Notes: a model not told the origin generated them from the letters alone. A DNA stretch of 64,000 bases from Methanofollis sp. W23 (GCF_017875325.1 NZ_JAGGMN010000001.1:2805766-2869765); one strand, 5' to 3'. Shown: positions 1 to 8,222, counted from the first letter of the stretch. Made by a program: numbers and translations.

Positions 1-1
1 G

Positions 2-37
2 TTCATAGGAACATTCCAGGACTTTGACGAGCAGTGA
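2..37 (+). CDS. 3' end of an upstream CDS, probably the ABC importer's binding protein (partial)
   Basis: An open frame runs from the window edge and ends at TGA 35-37, giving the C-terminal residues FIGTFQDFDEQ. It lies 12 bp before the permease start. By position it is probably the solute-binding protein of the same importer, but the visible peptide is too short to show this. Confidence 0.4.
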   Translation, partial: FIGTFQDFDEQ

Positions 38-49
38 CGTGGCGAGACA

Positions 50-709
50 ATGGATGATATAGTATTCCTGACGACGGTTCTTCTCCCTGCCCTCTGGGAC
101 GGGGTGCTGGTCACCCTCCTTCTCATCGCAGTGGCAGCTCCCTTCGGATTCCTCCTCGGGATCAGTCTTGCGGTCGGCAGGACCTATGGGACCCGTCTCA
201 TCTCGTTCCCATGCAAGGCCTTTGTCATCTTTGTCAAGGGGATCCCACTTCTCCTCCTCCTCTTCATCCTCTACTTTGGCCTGCCCTCGGTCGGGATCAG
301 GTTCCCGTCGGCAGAGTGGGCGGCGATCATCGGGTTTATCTTCTGTAATGGAGCGTATAGTTCGGAATATATCAGGGGTGCGCTCCTCTCGGTGAAGGAG
401 GGGCAGATGATCGCGGCCCAGGCACTCGGGATGACGCGCGTCCAGGCGGTCAAAAATATCGTCCTCCCCCAGGCGCTCCGCAGGGCCATCCCAGGGCTGA
501 CCAACGAGTTCATTTATCTCATCAAATACTCGTCTCTGGCCTACATGATCACGGTCATTGAACTGACCGGTGCGGGCAAACTGGTGGCGACAAAGTATTT
601 CACCTTCAACGAGACCTTCATCGTGGTCGGGATCGTTTATCTCTTCCTGGTCACGGTTACGACCCTGGTCGCAAACCGGCTTGAGAAGAAATACGCCGTC
701 CCTGTGTGA
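50..709 (+). CDS. Polar amino acid ABC transporter permease (HisM/GlnP type)
   Basis: Inner-membrane permease of a polar amino acid importer, 219 aa, the usual family length. Hydrophobic segments lie near residues 18-40, 55-77, 90-105, 150-172 and 188-208. The cytoplasmic EAA loop that contacts the ATPase is visible around residues 118-148 (QALGMTRVQAVKNIVLPQA). It follows the tail of another gene by 12 bp, so it is the downstream cistron of an operon whose other members lie outside the window. No ATPase gene follows; a T-rich terminator comes directly after. Substrate cannot be told from the sequence. Confidence 0.9.
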   Translation: MDDIVFLTTVLLPALWDGVLVTLLLIAVAAPFGFLLGISLAVGRTYGTRLISFPCKAFVIFVKGIPLLLLLFILYFGLPSVGIRFPSAEWAAIIGFIFCNGAYSSEYIRGALLSVKEGQMIAAQALGMTRVQAVKNIVLPQALRRAIPGLTNEFIYLIKYSSLAYMITVIELTGAGKLVATKYFTFNETFIVVGIVYLFLVTVTTLVANRLEKKYAVPV

Positions 710-719
710 GGGACTCAAT

Positions 720-737
720 CTTTTTTCCATTTTTTTC
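720..737 (+). terminator. Oligo-T transcription terminator after the permease gene
   Basis: Two T runs (721-726 and 731-737) lie 11 bp after the permease stop. Archaeal intrinsic termination uses such oligo-U tracts. A repeat element begins immediately after it. Confidence 0.6.
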
Positions 738-974
738 GGCTTTGGAGAAATTGTCTAGATGAATCTCTCTGGCGGGGGGCAGGCCGTTCTTCAAACACCC
801 TGCCACACGATAGATCGAGGACGGCAGTACTCTCTTCATGGTCATCTATTCTGCCTTCCCGACCCCCTCGTCATCCTGTGGGGCTCTGGGGGTAACACCC
901 CCGGCGTGTGTGCTTGTGAGAAGGCAGTTGATACATGCACATACCAGGAGGAGGTGGAGGTTTCAACAGGGCCG
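738..974 (+). repeat. Family A interspersed repeat, degenerate copy
   Basis: The left end GGCTTTGGAGAAATTG and right end GGTTTCAACAGGGCC are diverged versions of the family A inverted ends. The interior shows the usual modules: ATGAATCTCTCTGGCGGGGG, CACACGATAGATCGAGGACG, CTTCATGGTCAT and a G-run/C-run hairpin. No protein-coding capacity is evident. Confidence 0.7.
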
Positions 975-981
975 AAAATGC

Positions 982-1624
982 GTGAAGAAATCGTAGGGAA
1001 CGACATCATCCTCTTCATGATCCTGTCCCTATCTTCATCTCGGAGGCCGTGAGCACCCCCCTGGCGTATGTGCTGTGGGGAGGGACATCGATCATCTGTG
1101 CTGCGGCCACAGAAAAACGAAGAATTTGGCCCTGTAGAAATCCTCTTGATGACTATCTCTGGCGGGGTGCTGGCCGCCCCCCGCACCCCCCGCGTCAAGA
1201 TAGGTCGAGGATGGCAACACTCTCGTCACAATTTCCCATAATATCTTCCCGCCCCTATCTTCCTCCTAGGGGTCCGGGGGCAGCGCCCCCGGCGCGAGGC
1301 TATGGGAAGGCGGATGACACACATTTTCCACACGAGAAGTGAGGGTTTCTACAGAGCTAAGAATTTTTCTCTCTCGCGCTGGGGGTTGCACCCCCGAGAC
1401 CCCCTACGACGAGGATGGGGGTGGGGCGGCGACGAAGTGGTGATCTTGCTTGCTGCCCCCGCGTGAAGCGCGTGATCAGCGGCGTCCGGGTCCGACATTT
1501 GAGGGATGACACGACACTAGTGGTGCATCAAGAACGAATAGTCGGCACCATGATGCAATTGAACAGGATCTCTCTTTCTTCGTGTGAAGAAATCGTAGGG
1601 AACGACACCCTCCTCTTCATGATC
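982..1624 (+). repeat. Direct repeat pair GAAGAAATCGTAGGGAACGA
   Basis: A segment of about 40 bp containing GAAGAAATCGTAGGGAACGA and CCTCTTCATGATCC occurs at about 982-1022 and again at 1584-1624, on either side of the intact family A copy. The intervening DNA has no gene. It may be an internal module of a larger or older repeat. Confidence 0.55.
1128..1358 (+). repeat. Family A interspersed repeat, near-complete copy
   Basis: About 231 bp bounded by GGCCCTGTAGAAATCCTC on the left and GAGGGTTTCTACAGAGC on the right, which are inverted copies of each other. The interior carries the module ATAGGTCGAGGATGGCAA and the hairpin CCGGGGGCAGCGCCCCCGG. It serves as a reference copy for the family. Confidence 0.85.
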
Positions 1625-1888
1625 CCTCCTCTGCCTTTCCGGCCCAATCGCAATCCTGGAGGTCTGGGGGCGCCGCGCCCCCTGGGCATATGGGGGGGGA
1701 AGGTGTGATGATCAGGTGTGCCACCCTCATTGCAGAGTTTTTCCTGTCATCTCGCACGGGTGGGAACCCCCCAGGCCCCCCTGGAATGAAGAGAGGCGGG
1801 GGGCGGTGATGGCTTGTGTCCCTGTCCGTTGTCTCGTCTTGAGGAGCGTGATCAAAGGTCTCGAAAGGTCCGACATTTGAGGGATGAC
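1489..1888 (+). repeat. Exact 22-bp direct repeat within non-coding DNA
   Basis: The same 22 bases, containing TCCGACATTTGAGGGATGAC, occur at 1489-1510 and 1867-1888. The DNA between them (GC-rich hairpins, no supported ORF) and the family A fragments around it suggest layered insertions or a local duplication. Confidence 0.6.
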
Positions 1889-1892
1889 TCAC

Positions 1893-2030
1893 CACCGGTA
1901 GAAATCTTTGAGGTGATTCTCTCCGGCAGGAGGCATGCTGCCACACGAGAGGTTGGGGACGGTAACACCTTCGTCATGGTCGTCCATGTTGCCTTCCTGC
2001 TCCAATCTTTGTCCTGGGGATCTGATGGCT
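1893..2030 (+). repeat. Family A repeat fragment (left half)
   Basis: It begins GGTAGAAATCTTTGAGGTGA and keeps the CACACGAGAGGTTGGGGACG and GTCATGGTCGTCCAT modules, but the right inverted end is missing. A truncated copy. Confidence 0.55.
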
Positions 2031-2068
2031 CGGAGCATGAACGATCTTGAGAGAATTTTCAATTTTCT

Positions 2069-2191
2069 GCTCTGTAGAAACTCTCTGAATGTCTCTCTCT
2101 GGTGGAGGGCGTGCCCCCCCCGGCGGGGATCATGAGGGAAGGTGGGAAAATCACGTTTGCACCCATATGGGGTGAGGGGTTCTACAAAGCC
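2069..2191 (+). repeat. Family A repeat, short (about 123 bp) derivative
   Basis: It has the left end GCTCTGTAGAAACTCTC and the right end GAGGGGTTCTACAAAGCC with a much shortened centre. This matches the short form at 8533-8658 and looks like an internal-deletion derivative. DNA from 2192 to 2476 shows no gene. Confidence 0.75.
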
Positions 2192-2476
2192 CAATTTTCA
2201 AGGGGATGGGCCAGGCACGAGGCGGTGGGAGGGCGATTCAGTCATGCTTGCGCCGGGGAGCAACTCGAGGTTCAGAGATATTCTCGACTCACCTGGATCA
2301 TCGAACGAACCTTCTCGCCATTATATTCAGAAGTGACCCTTCAGGTCATCCTGCCGCCAGCCTCACCAGACCCCCCTTCAGAGGTAGGTTTATCCCCCGC
2401 GGTCACCTATGCCCCCGAGATGGGGGGGACAGGACCGGGATGATTGTAGGACAATTCTGCCTGAGAGGTTGGTTGA

Positions 2477-2719
2477 ATGGCTGAGGAGGAGAGCGCAGCA
2501 CGGGAACTGGACTGCGTCGGCCTCTTCTGCCCGGAACCGATTGCACGGACAAAAGAAGAGATCGAGAAGGTCGCCGTCGGCGAGGTGTTGAAGGTCGAGG
2601 CCGACGACCCGGCGGCAGAGGAGGACATCACCCGCTGGGCAAAGCGGACCGGGCACGAGATCGTCGGGTTTGGGAAGGCCGGGGGGATCCTGACCTTCTA
2701 TATCAGGAGAACGGTGTGA
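2477..2719 (+). CDS. TusA/SirA-family sulfur carrier protein
   Basis: Small cytoplasmic sulfur carrier of 80 aa. The family signature is visible as LDCVGLFCPEP (residues 11-21), with Cys18 of the CPxP motif the expected persulfide carrier; an extra Cys13 precedes it. In this family the Cys accepts sulfane sulfur from a desulfurase or rhodanese and passes it on through DsrE-type partners. It heads a tight operon with a DsrE-like protein (9 bp gap), an IscS homologue and IscU, so a role in sulfur delivery to Fe-S assembly is likely. That role is inferred from context. Confidence 0.88.
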   Translation: MAEEESAARELDCVGLFCPEPIARTKEEIEKVAVGEVLKVEADDPAAEEDITRWAKRTGHEIVGFGKAGGILTFYIRRTV

Positions 2720-2728
2720 GGTGATAAT

Positions 2729-3088
2729 GTGGCAAAGATCGTGTATGTCCAGACGAGCGGGCCTGATACGCCTGAACGGCTGTACGCCCCGTTCATCCTC
2801 GGGGCGACGGCGGTGAGCATGGGGGTCGAGGCGGCGATCTTCTTTATGATCAAGGGGGTGATGGTCGTCAAGCAGGGCGAGGCTGAGAAGGTGAGGGTCG
2901 GGGCCTTCCCGCCCCTTGCAGAAGCGATGCAGCAGGCGCTCGATGCCGGCGTGAAGGTCTATATCTGCGAGCAGAGCACGCAGTTGCTCGGGATCCCGCG
3001 GGGCGAATTCATCCCTGAGGGAGTGATCGCCGGTGGGGCGACGCTCAATGACCTCGCCCTTGAGGCCGATGCGGTCCTGACCTTCTGA
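2729..3088 (+). CDS. DsrE-family protein
   Basis: 119 aa with the DsrE fold pattern: N-terminal beta strand IVYVQTSGP, the segment AAIFFMIKGVMVVKQG, then VYICEQSTQLLGI with Cys80 at the position expected for persulfide transfer. The GTG start at 2729 is supported by GAGGTGAT just upstream, overlapping the end of the tusA-like gene region. Members transfer sulfur with TusA-like proteins. Here it sits between TusA-like and IscS-like genes, which suggests the pair feeds the downstream Fe-S machinery. The direct partner is inferred. Confidence 0.85.
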   Translation: MAKIVYVQTSGPDTPERLYAPFILGATAVSMGVEAAIFFMIKGVMVVKQGEAEKVRVGAFPPLAEAMQQALDAGVKVYICEQSTQLLGIPRGEFIPEGVIAGGATLNDLALEADAVLTF

Positions 3089-3100
3089 GGGGGGGCGCAA

Positions 3101-4249
3101 ATGGTCTATCTCGACCATGCATCGGCGATGCCGGTCGACCCGCGTGTCCTTGCCTTTGCCAGGCGGTACCTGGAAGAGGAGTTCGGCAACCCCTCCTCAT
3201 TATATGACCGTGGGCTCTCGACGCGGCGTGCGGTGGAGGCGGCGAGAGGAGAGGTCGCGGCCCTGGTCAATGCCGGCGACCCGCGGAGCATCGTCTTCAC
3301 CGGGAGTGCGACCGAGTCGAACAACCTGGCGATCAGGGGGACAGTGCTGCGAAACCGGCGGAAGGGCAAGAAAGTTCTTGTCAGTGCGATCGAGCATATC
3401 TCGGTGATGAACCCGGCCAAAGATCTCCAGAAACAGGGGTTTGAACTGGAGTTCATCCCGGTGGACGAATATGGCGCCGTCGACCTGGCCGCCCTTGAGG
3501 GCTTGCTCACGCCAGAGACCATTCTTGTCTCGGTGAATTATGCGAACGACGAGATCGGGACGCTCGAACCGATACGCGAGGTGAGCAGGGTGGTGCATGA
3601 GGCGGGAGCGTACCTCCATGTGAATGCCACCGCCGCGGCCGGCCGGATCCCGATCGATCTCCAGGAGGACGGGACCGATCTCCTGACCCTCTCTGGAAAC
3701 GATCTCGGGGGGCCGCGGGGTGCGGCGGCGCTCTACATCAGGCCTGGGGTGAAGGTGCAGTCGATGATGCCTGGCGGCGGGCAGGAGCGAGGGCTGCGTT
3801 CTGGGACCGAGAACGTCTTTGCCATCGCCGGGATGGGCGAGGCGGCGCGGCTTGCTTCAAGGGAGATGGCCGATGAGATGGGGCGTGAGCAGGCGATCCG
3901 CGACCGCCTGATCAGGGAGGTCCTGGAGGTCGAGGAAGCGGCGCTCACCGGGCACCCGACTGAGCGTCTCCCGCACCACGCGAGTTTCAGGTTCAGCAGG
4001 ATCGAGGGGGAGAGTATCCTCCTGAACCTTGACACCTTCTTTGATATCCAGGTGGCAACCGGATCGGCCTGCTCGTCCAGGACACTGGAGCCGTCCCATG
4101 TCCTGCTTGCGATCGGACTGACCCACGAGCAGGCGCACGGGTCGGTGGTGATGACCCTCGGGCGGTCGAACACCGTCGCCGACGTGCGCTATGTCGCCGA
4201 TGCGATGCGCGAGACGGTGGGGCGTCTGCGGGGGATCTCCCCGTTATGA
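3101..4249 (+). CDS. IscS/NifS-like cysteine desulfurase homologue lacking the PLP-binding lysine
   Basis: Class V aminotransferase fold, 382 aa, normal IscS length. The sulfur-accepting Cys324 (ATGSACSSRTLEPSH) and His99 (IEHIS) are kept. The PLP site is not: the usual S-x-H-K is SGND at 198-201, so the Schiff-base lysine is Asp201 and its preceding His is Asn200. The Asp that pairs with the pyridine nitrogen (D-A-T-Q) is Asn175 with Ala178 in place of Gln. Archaeoglobus fulgidus IscS is known to have Asp at the same lysine position. The protein therefore probably cannot desulfurate cysteine by itself and may act as a persulfide or scaffold partner of IscU, whose gene overlaps it by 4 bp. 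Confidence 0.9.
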   Translation: MVYLDHASAMPVDPRVLAFARRYLEEEFGNPSSLYDRGLSTRRAVEAARGEVAALVNAGDPRSIVFTGSATESNNLAIRGTVLRNRRKGKKVLVSAIEHISVMNPAKDLQKQGFELEFIPVDEYGAVDLAALEGLLTPETILVSVNYANDEIGTLEPIREVSRVVHEAGAYLHVNATAAAGRIPIDLQEDGTDLLTLSGNDLGGPRGAAALYIRPGVKVQSMMPGGGQERGLRSGTENVFAIAGMGEAARLASREMADEMGREQAIRDRLIREVLEVEEAALTGHPTERLPHHASFRFSRIEGESILLNLDTFFDIQVATGSACSSRTLEPSHVLLAIGLTHEQAHGSVVMTLGRSNTVADVRYVADAMRETVGRLRGISPL

Positions 4250-4266
4250 TCTCTGAGGTGAGAAGA

Positions 4267-4680
4267 ATGGAGGAAAGGCCACAGATTGGCTATTCGAAAC
4301 GGGTCATGGACCACTTCATGAACCCGAGGAATGTGGGTGAGGTCGAGGACGCCGACGGTGTGGGGTTGGTGGGCAACCCGGTCTGCGGCGACCTGATGCA
4401 GGTTACTATCAGGGTCGAGGACGACGTGATCACTGACATCAAGTTCAAGACCTTTGGGTGCGGGTCTGCGATCGCGACGGCAAGTATGGTCACCGAACTG
4501 GCGATGGGCAAGCACCTCGATGAGGCGCTGGCGATCACCCGCCAGGACGTGGCCGACGAACTGGAGGGGCTTCCGCCGGTGAAGATGCACTGCTCCAACC
4601 TTGCGGCCGACGCCCTGCACGAGGCGATCGAGGATTATCAGGAGAAAAAAAAGAAGAAAGAGGCCGAGGTGGAGGCCTGA
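4267..4680 (+). CDS. iscU: Fe-S cluster scaffold protein IscU/NifU-N
   Basis: Scaffold on which [2Fe-2S] clusters are built. The ligands are all visible: CGD (Cys40, Asp42), GCGSA (Cys65) and HCSNLA (Cys109), counted from the 137-aa start used here. A longer frame starts at 4246, overlapping the IscS-like stop by ATGA, but the ATG at 4267 has GAGGTGAGAAGA in front of it and is the better start. The C-terminus is a charged tail rich in Lys and Glu. It is translationally coupled to the IscS-like gene. Confidence 0.92.
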   Translation: MEERPQIGYSKRVMDHFMNPRNVGEVEDADGVGLVGNPVCGDLMQVTIRVEDDVITDIKFKTFGCGSAIATASMVTELAMGKHLDEALAITRQDVADELEGLPPVKMHCSNLAADALHEAIEDYQEKKKKKEAEVEA

Positions 4681-4734
4681 ATTTACCGGGGCCAGATCGA
4701 CAGGAAGATTACTGGTATGTTCTAAGATCCATCC

Positions 4735-5352
4735 ATGGCAGAGGAGTGCTACAGCATCATCGACCTGATGCTCCTGATGTCCGAGAAAGTGGCGGAGACG
4801 GCTCGCAGTCTGGACCAGGAGCAGGCGGCGGGTTTTGTCGACCACCTTCTTGCGGCACGCCGGGTTTACGTGGTCGGGGCGGGACGGTCCGGGCTTGTGG
4901 CGAGGGCGTTTGCGATGCGGCTCTGTCATCTGGGGATGGAGGCCTATGTAGTCGGGGAGACGATCACCCCGGCTCTTGGGGAGGGCGACACCCTTGTTGC
5001 CTTCTCAGGATCAGGCGAGACGACCTCGGTCGTCGACTTCAGCGAGACTGTGAAGGAACTCGACGGCCGGATCTGTCTTATCACGGCCACCCCTGATTCA
5101 CAGCTCGGGCGCATGGCCGACTGTGTCGTGGACCTGGGTGCCTCGACCCCCCCGATCAGGACCTCGTCGGGACAGTATGAGGTCCGCCAGCTCACCGGGG
5201 AGTATCGGTCGGTCTCGCCGGCGTTTGCTCCGTTCGGGACGCTGTACGAAACTGCCGCCCTGATCTTCTCAGACGCCGCCCTCTCGGCCCTGATGGAGTT
5301 GAAGCATTGCAGTCTTGAAGAGGTAAAGGGGCGGCTTGCGAATATCCAGTGA
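4735..5352 (+). CDS. hxlB: 6-phospho-3-hexuloisomerase
   Basis: 205 aa, a single SIS domain. It interconverts 3-hexulose 6-phosphate and fructose 6-phosphate; in methanogens this runs in reverse with hexulose-phosphate synthase to supply ribulose 5-phosphate. Visible signatures are VGAGRSGLVARAFAMRL (about residues 48-64), AFSGSGETTSV (about 90-100) and the closing segment LYETAALIFSDA typical of HxlB. It follows iscU by 54 bp in the same direction and may share its transcript. No hexulose-phosphate synthase gene is nearby. Confidence 0.9.
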   Translation: MAEECYSIIDLMLLMSEKVAETARSLDQEQAAGFVDHLLAARRVYVVGAGRSGLVARAFAMRLCHLGMEAYVVGETITPALGEGDTLVAFSGSGETTSVVDFSETVKELDGRICLITATPDSQLGRMADCVVDLGASTPPIRTSSGQYEVRQLTGEYRSVSPAFAPFGTLYETAALIFSDAALSALMELKHCSLEEVKGRLANIQ

Positions 5353-5791
5353 GGGGTCTGAATTGCCCCCCCCAACTCCATCGTTATCATGGGGGTCAGG
5401 TGGGAACGAGTTCGGGAATATCTCTGATCATTGCTGTGCGATTGGAGGATACTTAGGTATTCGGAATATTGGGATCTGGAGAGATCCTCATAGATCGTCA
5501 GAGTAACCTCCTGATCGTGTGCCTTCCACCATGTTCGCGCCGGGGTTTTCATCCCCGGACTCCCGCCACACAATTGGGTCGAGGACAGCTTCTCATTCTT
5601 CATGTTCGTCCATTTTTCCTTCCCTGTGCGCTCGATGTAGGAGAGGTGTTGGTTCACACTTGTATCTGGAATAGCAGGTTTTCGATGAACCTCCGGAGAG
5701 ATGAGGGAGAGAGTGCGGTGAAGTCACGCTCCCGCTCAGAAGGGGTGAGGCTCTCTACAAAGTCGAGTAGTCTCCGGTCCTCTGCCCTCTT
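5353..5791. repeat. Gap holding a degenerate family A-like repeat (about 5478-5772)
   Basis: The DNA contains GAGAGATCCTCATAGATCGT on the left, a GCCGGGGTTTTCATCCCCGG hairpin, CACACAATTGGGTCGAGGAC and a right end GGCTCTCTACAAAGTC. These match diverged family A modules. No coding region is supported here. Confidence 0.5.
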
Positions 5792-6118
5792 TTATCCCTC
5801 TCTCTTCTCCAGGCCTCCCTCGATCCTCTCGACCCTCTCCCTGATCTCCTCCACCGAACGCTTCAGTTCGACGAACTCCTGATTCATCCCGATATTCTCG
5901 CGGTGGCGGCGGTCAAGCCAGGCCCTGAGCTTGAAGGTGGCGTATATGAGGAGGGTGAAACCCGCGAGAAGGAGGATGACCACCGAGAGGGCGTGCATGT
6001 GGTCAAGATAACTAGAGATGTCGCCGGTGAGTGCGTATCCTGCGCCACCTACCACGAAGAGCCCGCTGGCCGCGGCCCAGGCTGAGAGGAGTGCCAGTTT
6101 CAGGGGGTCTCTGCCCAT
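5792..6118 (-). CDS. Small membrane protein with C-terminal coiled coil (unknown function)
   Basis: 108 aa from the ATG at 6118, which has GGTGAT six bases upstream; an ATG six bases earlier is possible. Two hydrophobic helices (about residues 8-28 and 42-62) are followed by a charged stretch RAWLDRRHRENIG and a heptad-like segment FVELKRSVEEIRERVERIEG, a likely coiled coil in the cytoplasm. No family is recognised. It stands alone on the minus strand next to repeat DNA. Confidence 0.6.
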   Translation of the reverse strand: MGRDPLKLALLSAWAAASGLFVVGGAGYALTGDISSYLDHMHALSVVILLLAGFTLLIYATFKLRAWLDRRHRENIGMNQEFVELKRSVEEIRERVERIEGGLEKREG

Positions 6119-6124
6119 GTGCAT

Positions 6125-6489
6125 ATCACCAGATGGTACGGCCGGGCGTGAACGCTGAAAAGTGGGTATGAAGGCTGGGATCAGGGGGTGCTACAACCGG
6201 CGACGTGCCGTATGATAGGGCATGTACAGGCGATAGTTATTATACTTTTTGTATGATTCTTGGATCATAATTCGGTCTCATGCATTTTTTTCAATGATCG
6301 GTTCGACCGGGTGGGGGATATGGGGGTTCTGCCTCTGGGAGGATTCCATGGTCACGCCAGAGTCAATCTCTCTGGGATGTACCCAGAGAAGAGATTCAGA
6401 TCAGCGGCATGATATATTTCGCATGAGTTATGGCGGTTTAAAAATTAATTGGTCATCATAATGCCTGTGATTTATGACCTGGATGCCTG
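6125..6489. other. Non-coding gap with an AT-rich promoter-like stretch
   Basis: No supported gene. AT-rich blocks occur at about 6233-6280 and at 6438-6450 (GTTTAAAAATTAATTGG), the latter a credible TATA region about 50 bp before the frame that starts at 6490. Confidence 0.4.
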
Positions 6490-6796
6490 GTGGTGTCCAT
6501 TGCGGCCTATGATCTCGAAATATGCTGGCTTTTCCTCTTCCCGGTCTATGCTACTGTCTTCTCTGTCCTCCTGAGGAGGAAGGTGTCGGCTCGGCCCTGG
6601 TCGTGCTCTGTGCTTGATGTGCAGGTATCCAGCACATACTCATCCGTGCGGTGGTGGTGCGATGGTGACTGGACTTATGCTGGCCTCTGCTGTTATCATC
6701 CCATTTCTTCTGACCGACCTGAGAAATAGGCGATCATTTCAGTGGCTGTCGGTCTTTCTTGCCTCCTGTCTGGTCATGATCTTTCTCATTCTCTGA
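6490..6796 (+). pseudogene. Possible frameshifted small membrane protein gene
   Basis: A hydrophobic N-terminal frame starts at GTG 6490 (AAYDLEICWLFLFPVYATVF) after a TATA-like block, then loses protein-like character. A second hydrophobic segment in another frame (from about 6662: GLMLASAVIIPFLLTDLRN, then WLSVFLASCLVMIFLIL) ends at 6796. The pieces could be one membrane protein broken by frameshifts. No homology is recognised, so this is tentative. Confidence 0.3.
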
Positions 6797-6903
6797 GGAT
6801 TTGGGCAAGTCATGGGCGGGGTGCCTGATGAAGCGAGAGTCCTCGCGTTTGAAAATCTTTCGACCTCGCTCGGAGTCCTTTTTGGGTCAATCGAGTTCCT
6901 CTC

Positions 6904-7137
6904 GGCTCTGTAGAAACCCTCGCCTTTTGTGTGAGGGAGACGTGTGTCGCCCTCCTCCCTACCCCTTTGGCCGGGGGCGCTGCCCCCGGACCCCCTGGAC
7001 CACGATAAGGTCGGGAAGGCAGAATAAATGACCATAAAGAGAGTGTTTCCGTCCTTGGACCTATCGTGTGGCGGGGGGGTTTGGGGGGCGGCACGCACCT
7101 CCGCCAGAGAGGTTCATCAAGAGGATTTCTACAGAGT
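6904..7137 (+). repeat. Family A interspersed repeat, complete copy
   Basis: 234 bp from GGCTCTGTAGAAACCCTC to GAGGATTTCTACAGAG, inverted ends intact. It contains CCGGGGGCGCTGCCCCCGG and the module AATGACCATAAAGAGAGTG. It is nearly identical over its length to the copy at 9898-10130. It runs straight into the hydrophobic frame at 7138. Confidence 0.9.
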
Positions 7138-7387
7138 TTTCCTCTCCTTTTTTCCTGGCGTCGCCTATCTCTCCGCGTCTGTCTGCGGCGCCCTCTTGAT
7201 CGGCGGTGAGGTGGTGGGATGGCTGGACGACCACCCCAGCCGGAATCTCCCGACTCCTCTCCGTGCGTGTGTGATCTTCTTCGTCTTCCCATGGGTTTTC
7301 ATCGCAGGGTTCCTGATATTTCTTGTCGCACTCGTATCCCGAGTTCATATCAGTCCCAGGCGGGAAGCGGGGAGTATGCGGTACTGA
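7138..7387 (+). pseudogene. 3' part of a membrane protein gene abutting a repeat
   Basis: Directly after the repeat the open frame reads as a membrane protein: FFPGVAYLSASVCGALLIGG, a hydrophilic loop, then CVIFFVFPWVFIAGFLIFLV and a basic end. The only start codons in frame lie inside the repeat, so the original 5' end was probably removed or replaced by the element. It could instead be a short protein starting within the repeat. Family not recognised. Confidence 0.4.
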
Positions 7388-7438
7388 TACTCTTCTCCAT
7401 GCTCCTGTGGTTCTGGCTTGAAAGAGTGCCAGGGGCAT

Positions 7439-7753
7439 ATGGTCGGTTACTTTGGGGTGGCATGGATGCCCGGCGTCCTTGCTGGTGCCTGCGCCTATCT
7501 TCTCACCGATCCGCCCTTCAGGCCCTCGATGAGGACCAGTCATCCATGGCTCCTCATATTCCTGACGATCTATCTTGTCACCACAGTCTCGATTGGGGTC
7601 GTCATCTTGATCAGTATCTGGATGGAGGTCCAGGCCGAGATGATCAGCACCGTTTCCCTTCTTTTCTTTTCCATGATAGCTCCCGGATTTTCCGCGCTCA
7701 TCGCAACCAGGGTCTATGCGCTTGCGAAGCATTCGCAGAGACCGTCGCCCTGA
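7439..7753 (+). CDS. Small polytopic membrane protein, unknown
   Basis: 104 aa from ATG 7439, with hydrophobic segments GVAWMPGVLAGACAYLL, WLLIFLTIYLVTTVSIGVVI and TVSLLFFSMIAPGFSALIA. The frame is the same as that of the preceding truncated membrane protein, 51 bp downstream, and both contain a PGV-xx-A motif, so they may be diverged tandem copies. No function can be assigned. Confidence 0.45.
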   Translation: MVGYFGVAWMPGVLAGACAYLLTDPPFRPSMRTSHPWLLIFLTIYLVTTVSIGVVILISIWMEVQAEMISTVSLLFFSMIAPGFSALIATRVYALAKHSQRPSP

Positions 7754-7844
7754 CATTTTTACCTGGCAGGGGGACCACCCCTCTGCTGGGGTGTGGGAGA
7801 TCAGGCACGAGTATTATCTCCCATGCGCGGAAAAACGATCTTCA

Positions 7845-8129
7845 ATGACTCAGAATGGAGGACACTTTGAGAAGGGGCGGTGGGTCGAGGACGAGGAACC
7901 GGCACCGGAGACCCCCTCGGGTCCGTCGGTGGACGACCTCGTCGATGAGGCCTCGAAGTCGGTGCGCAGAGCGGTCGGCGACGTGACCTCTCTTGGCCGT
8001 CACCTCTTTCTTACCGAGGAGGGACGCAGTCACCTGGAGAAGAAGGCGCGGGACGCCGGGGTGGCGCTGGAGCGTGCCGTCAACGAGATGGCCGAGAAGG
8101 CGCGCAAGACCTACGAGAAGAAGGAGTGA
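7845..8129 (+). CDS. Small acidic hypothetical protein
   Basis: 94 aa from ATG 7845; the open frame extends further upstream but reads as non-protein there. The product is very charged, with an acidic N-terminal part (WVEDEEPAPETPSG) and a predicted helical C-terminal half (SHLEKKARDAGVALERAVNE) rich in Lys and Glu. No family is recognised. Codon use is strongly GC3-biased like neighbouring housekeeping genes, which supports it being real. Confidence 0.6.
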   Translation: MTQNGGHFEKGRWVEDEEPAPETPSGPSVDDLVDEASKSVRRAVGDVTSLGRHLFLTEEGRSHLEKKARDAGVALERAVNEMAEKARKTYEKKE

Positions 8130-8156
8130 CCTGGCGAGGGCCCCCTCTCTTCAGAC

Positions 8157-8163
8157 TTTTTTT
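8157..8163 (+). terminator. Oligo-T terminator
   Basis: A run of seven T follows the small acidic protein gene by 27 bp. Confidence 0.5.
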
Positions 8164-8222
8164 CTTCAGATCTCCTGGAGCCTCTGATTTGTCCCCTCAT
8201 GATAGAGAGGATGACGGAAAAA

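Noticed and set aside
2390..3118. 242-aa minus-strand frame over tusA/dsrE-like genes
   Set aside because: Antisense shadow; the plus-strand genes have recognised domains and SD sites.
4246..4266. Upstream IscU start giving seven extra residues
   Set aside because: The ATG at 4267 has a strong GAGGTGA at proper spacing, whereas 4246 only overlaps the previous stop.
7028..7137. Coding potential inside family A repeats (e.g. frames starting at the repeat's ATG)
   Set aside because: The same frames are not conserved between copies and contain stops or frameshifts in others; the conserved features are ends and hairpins.
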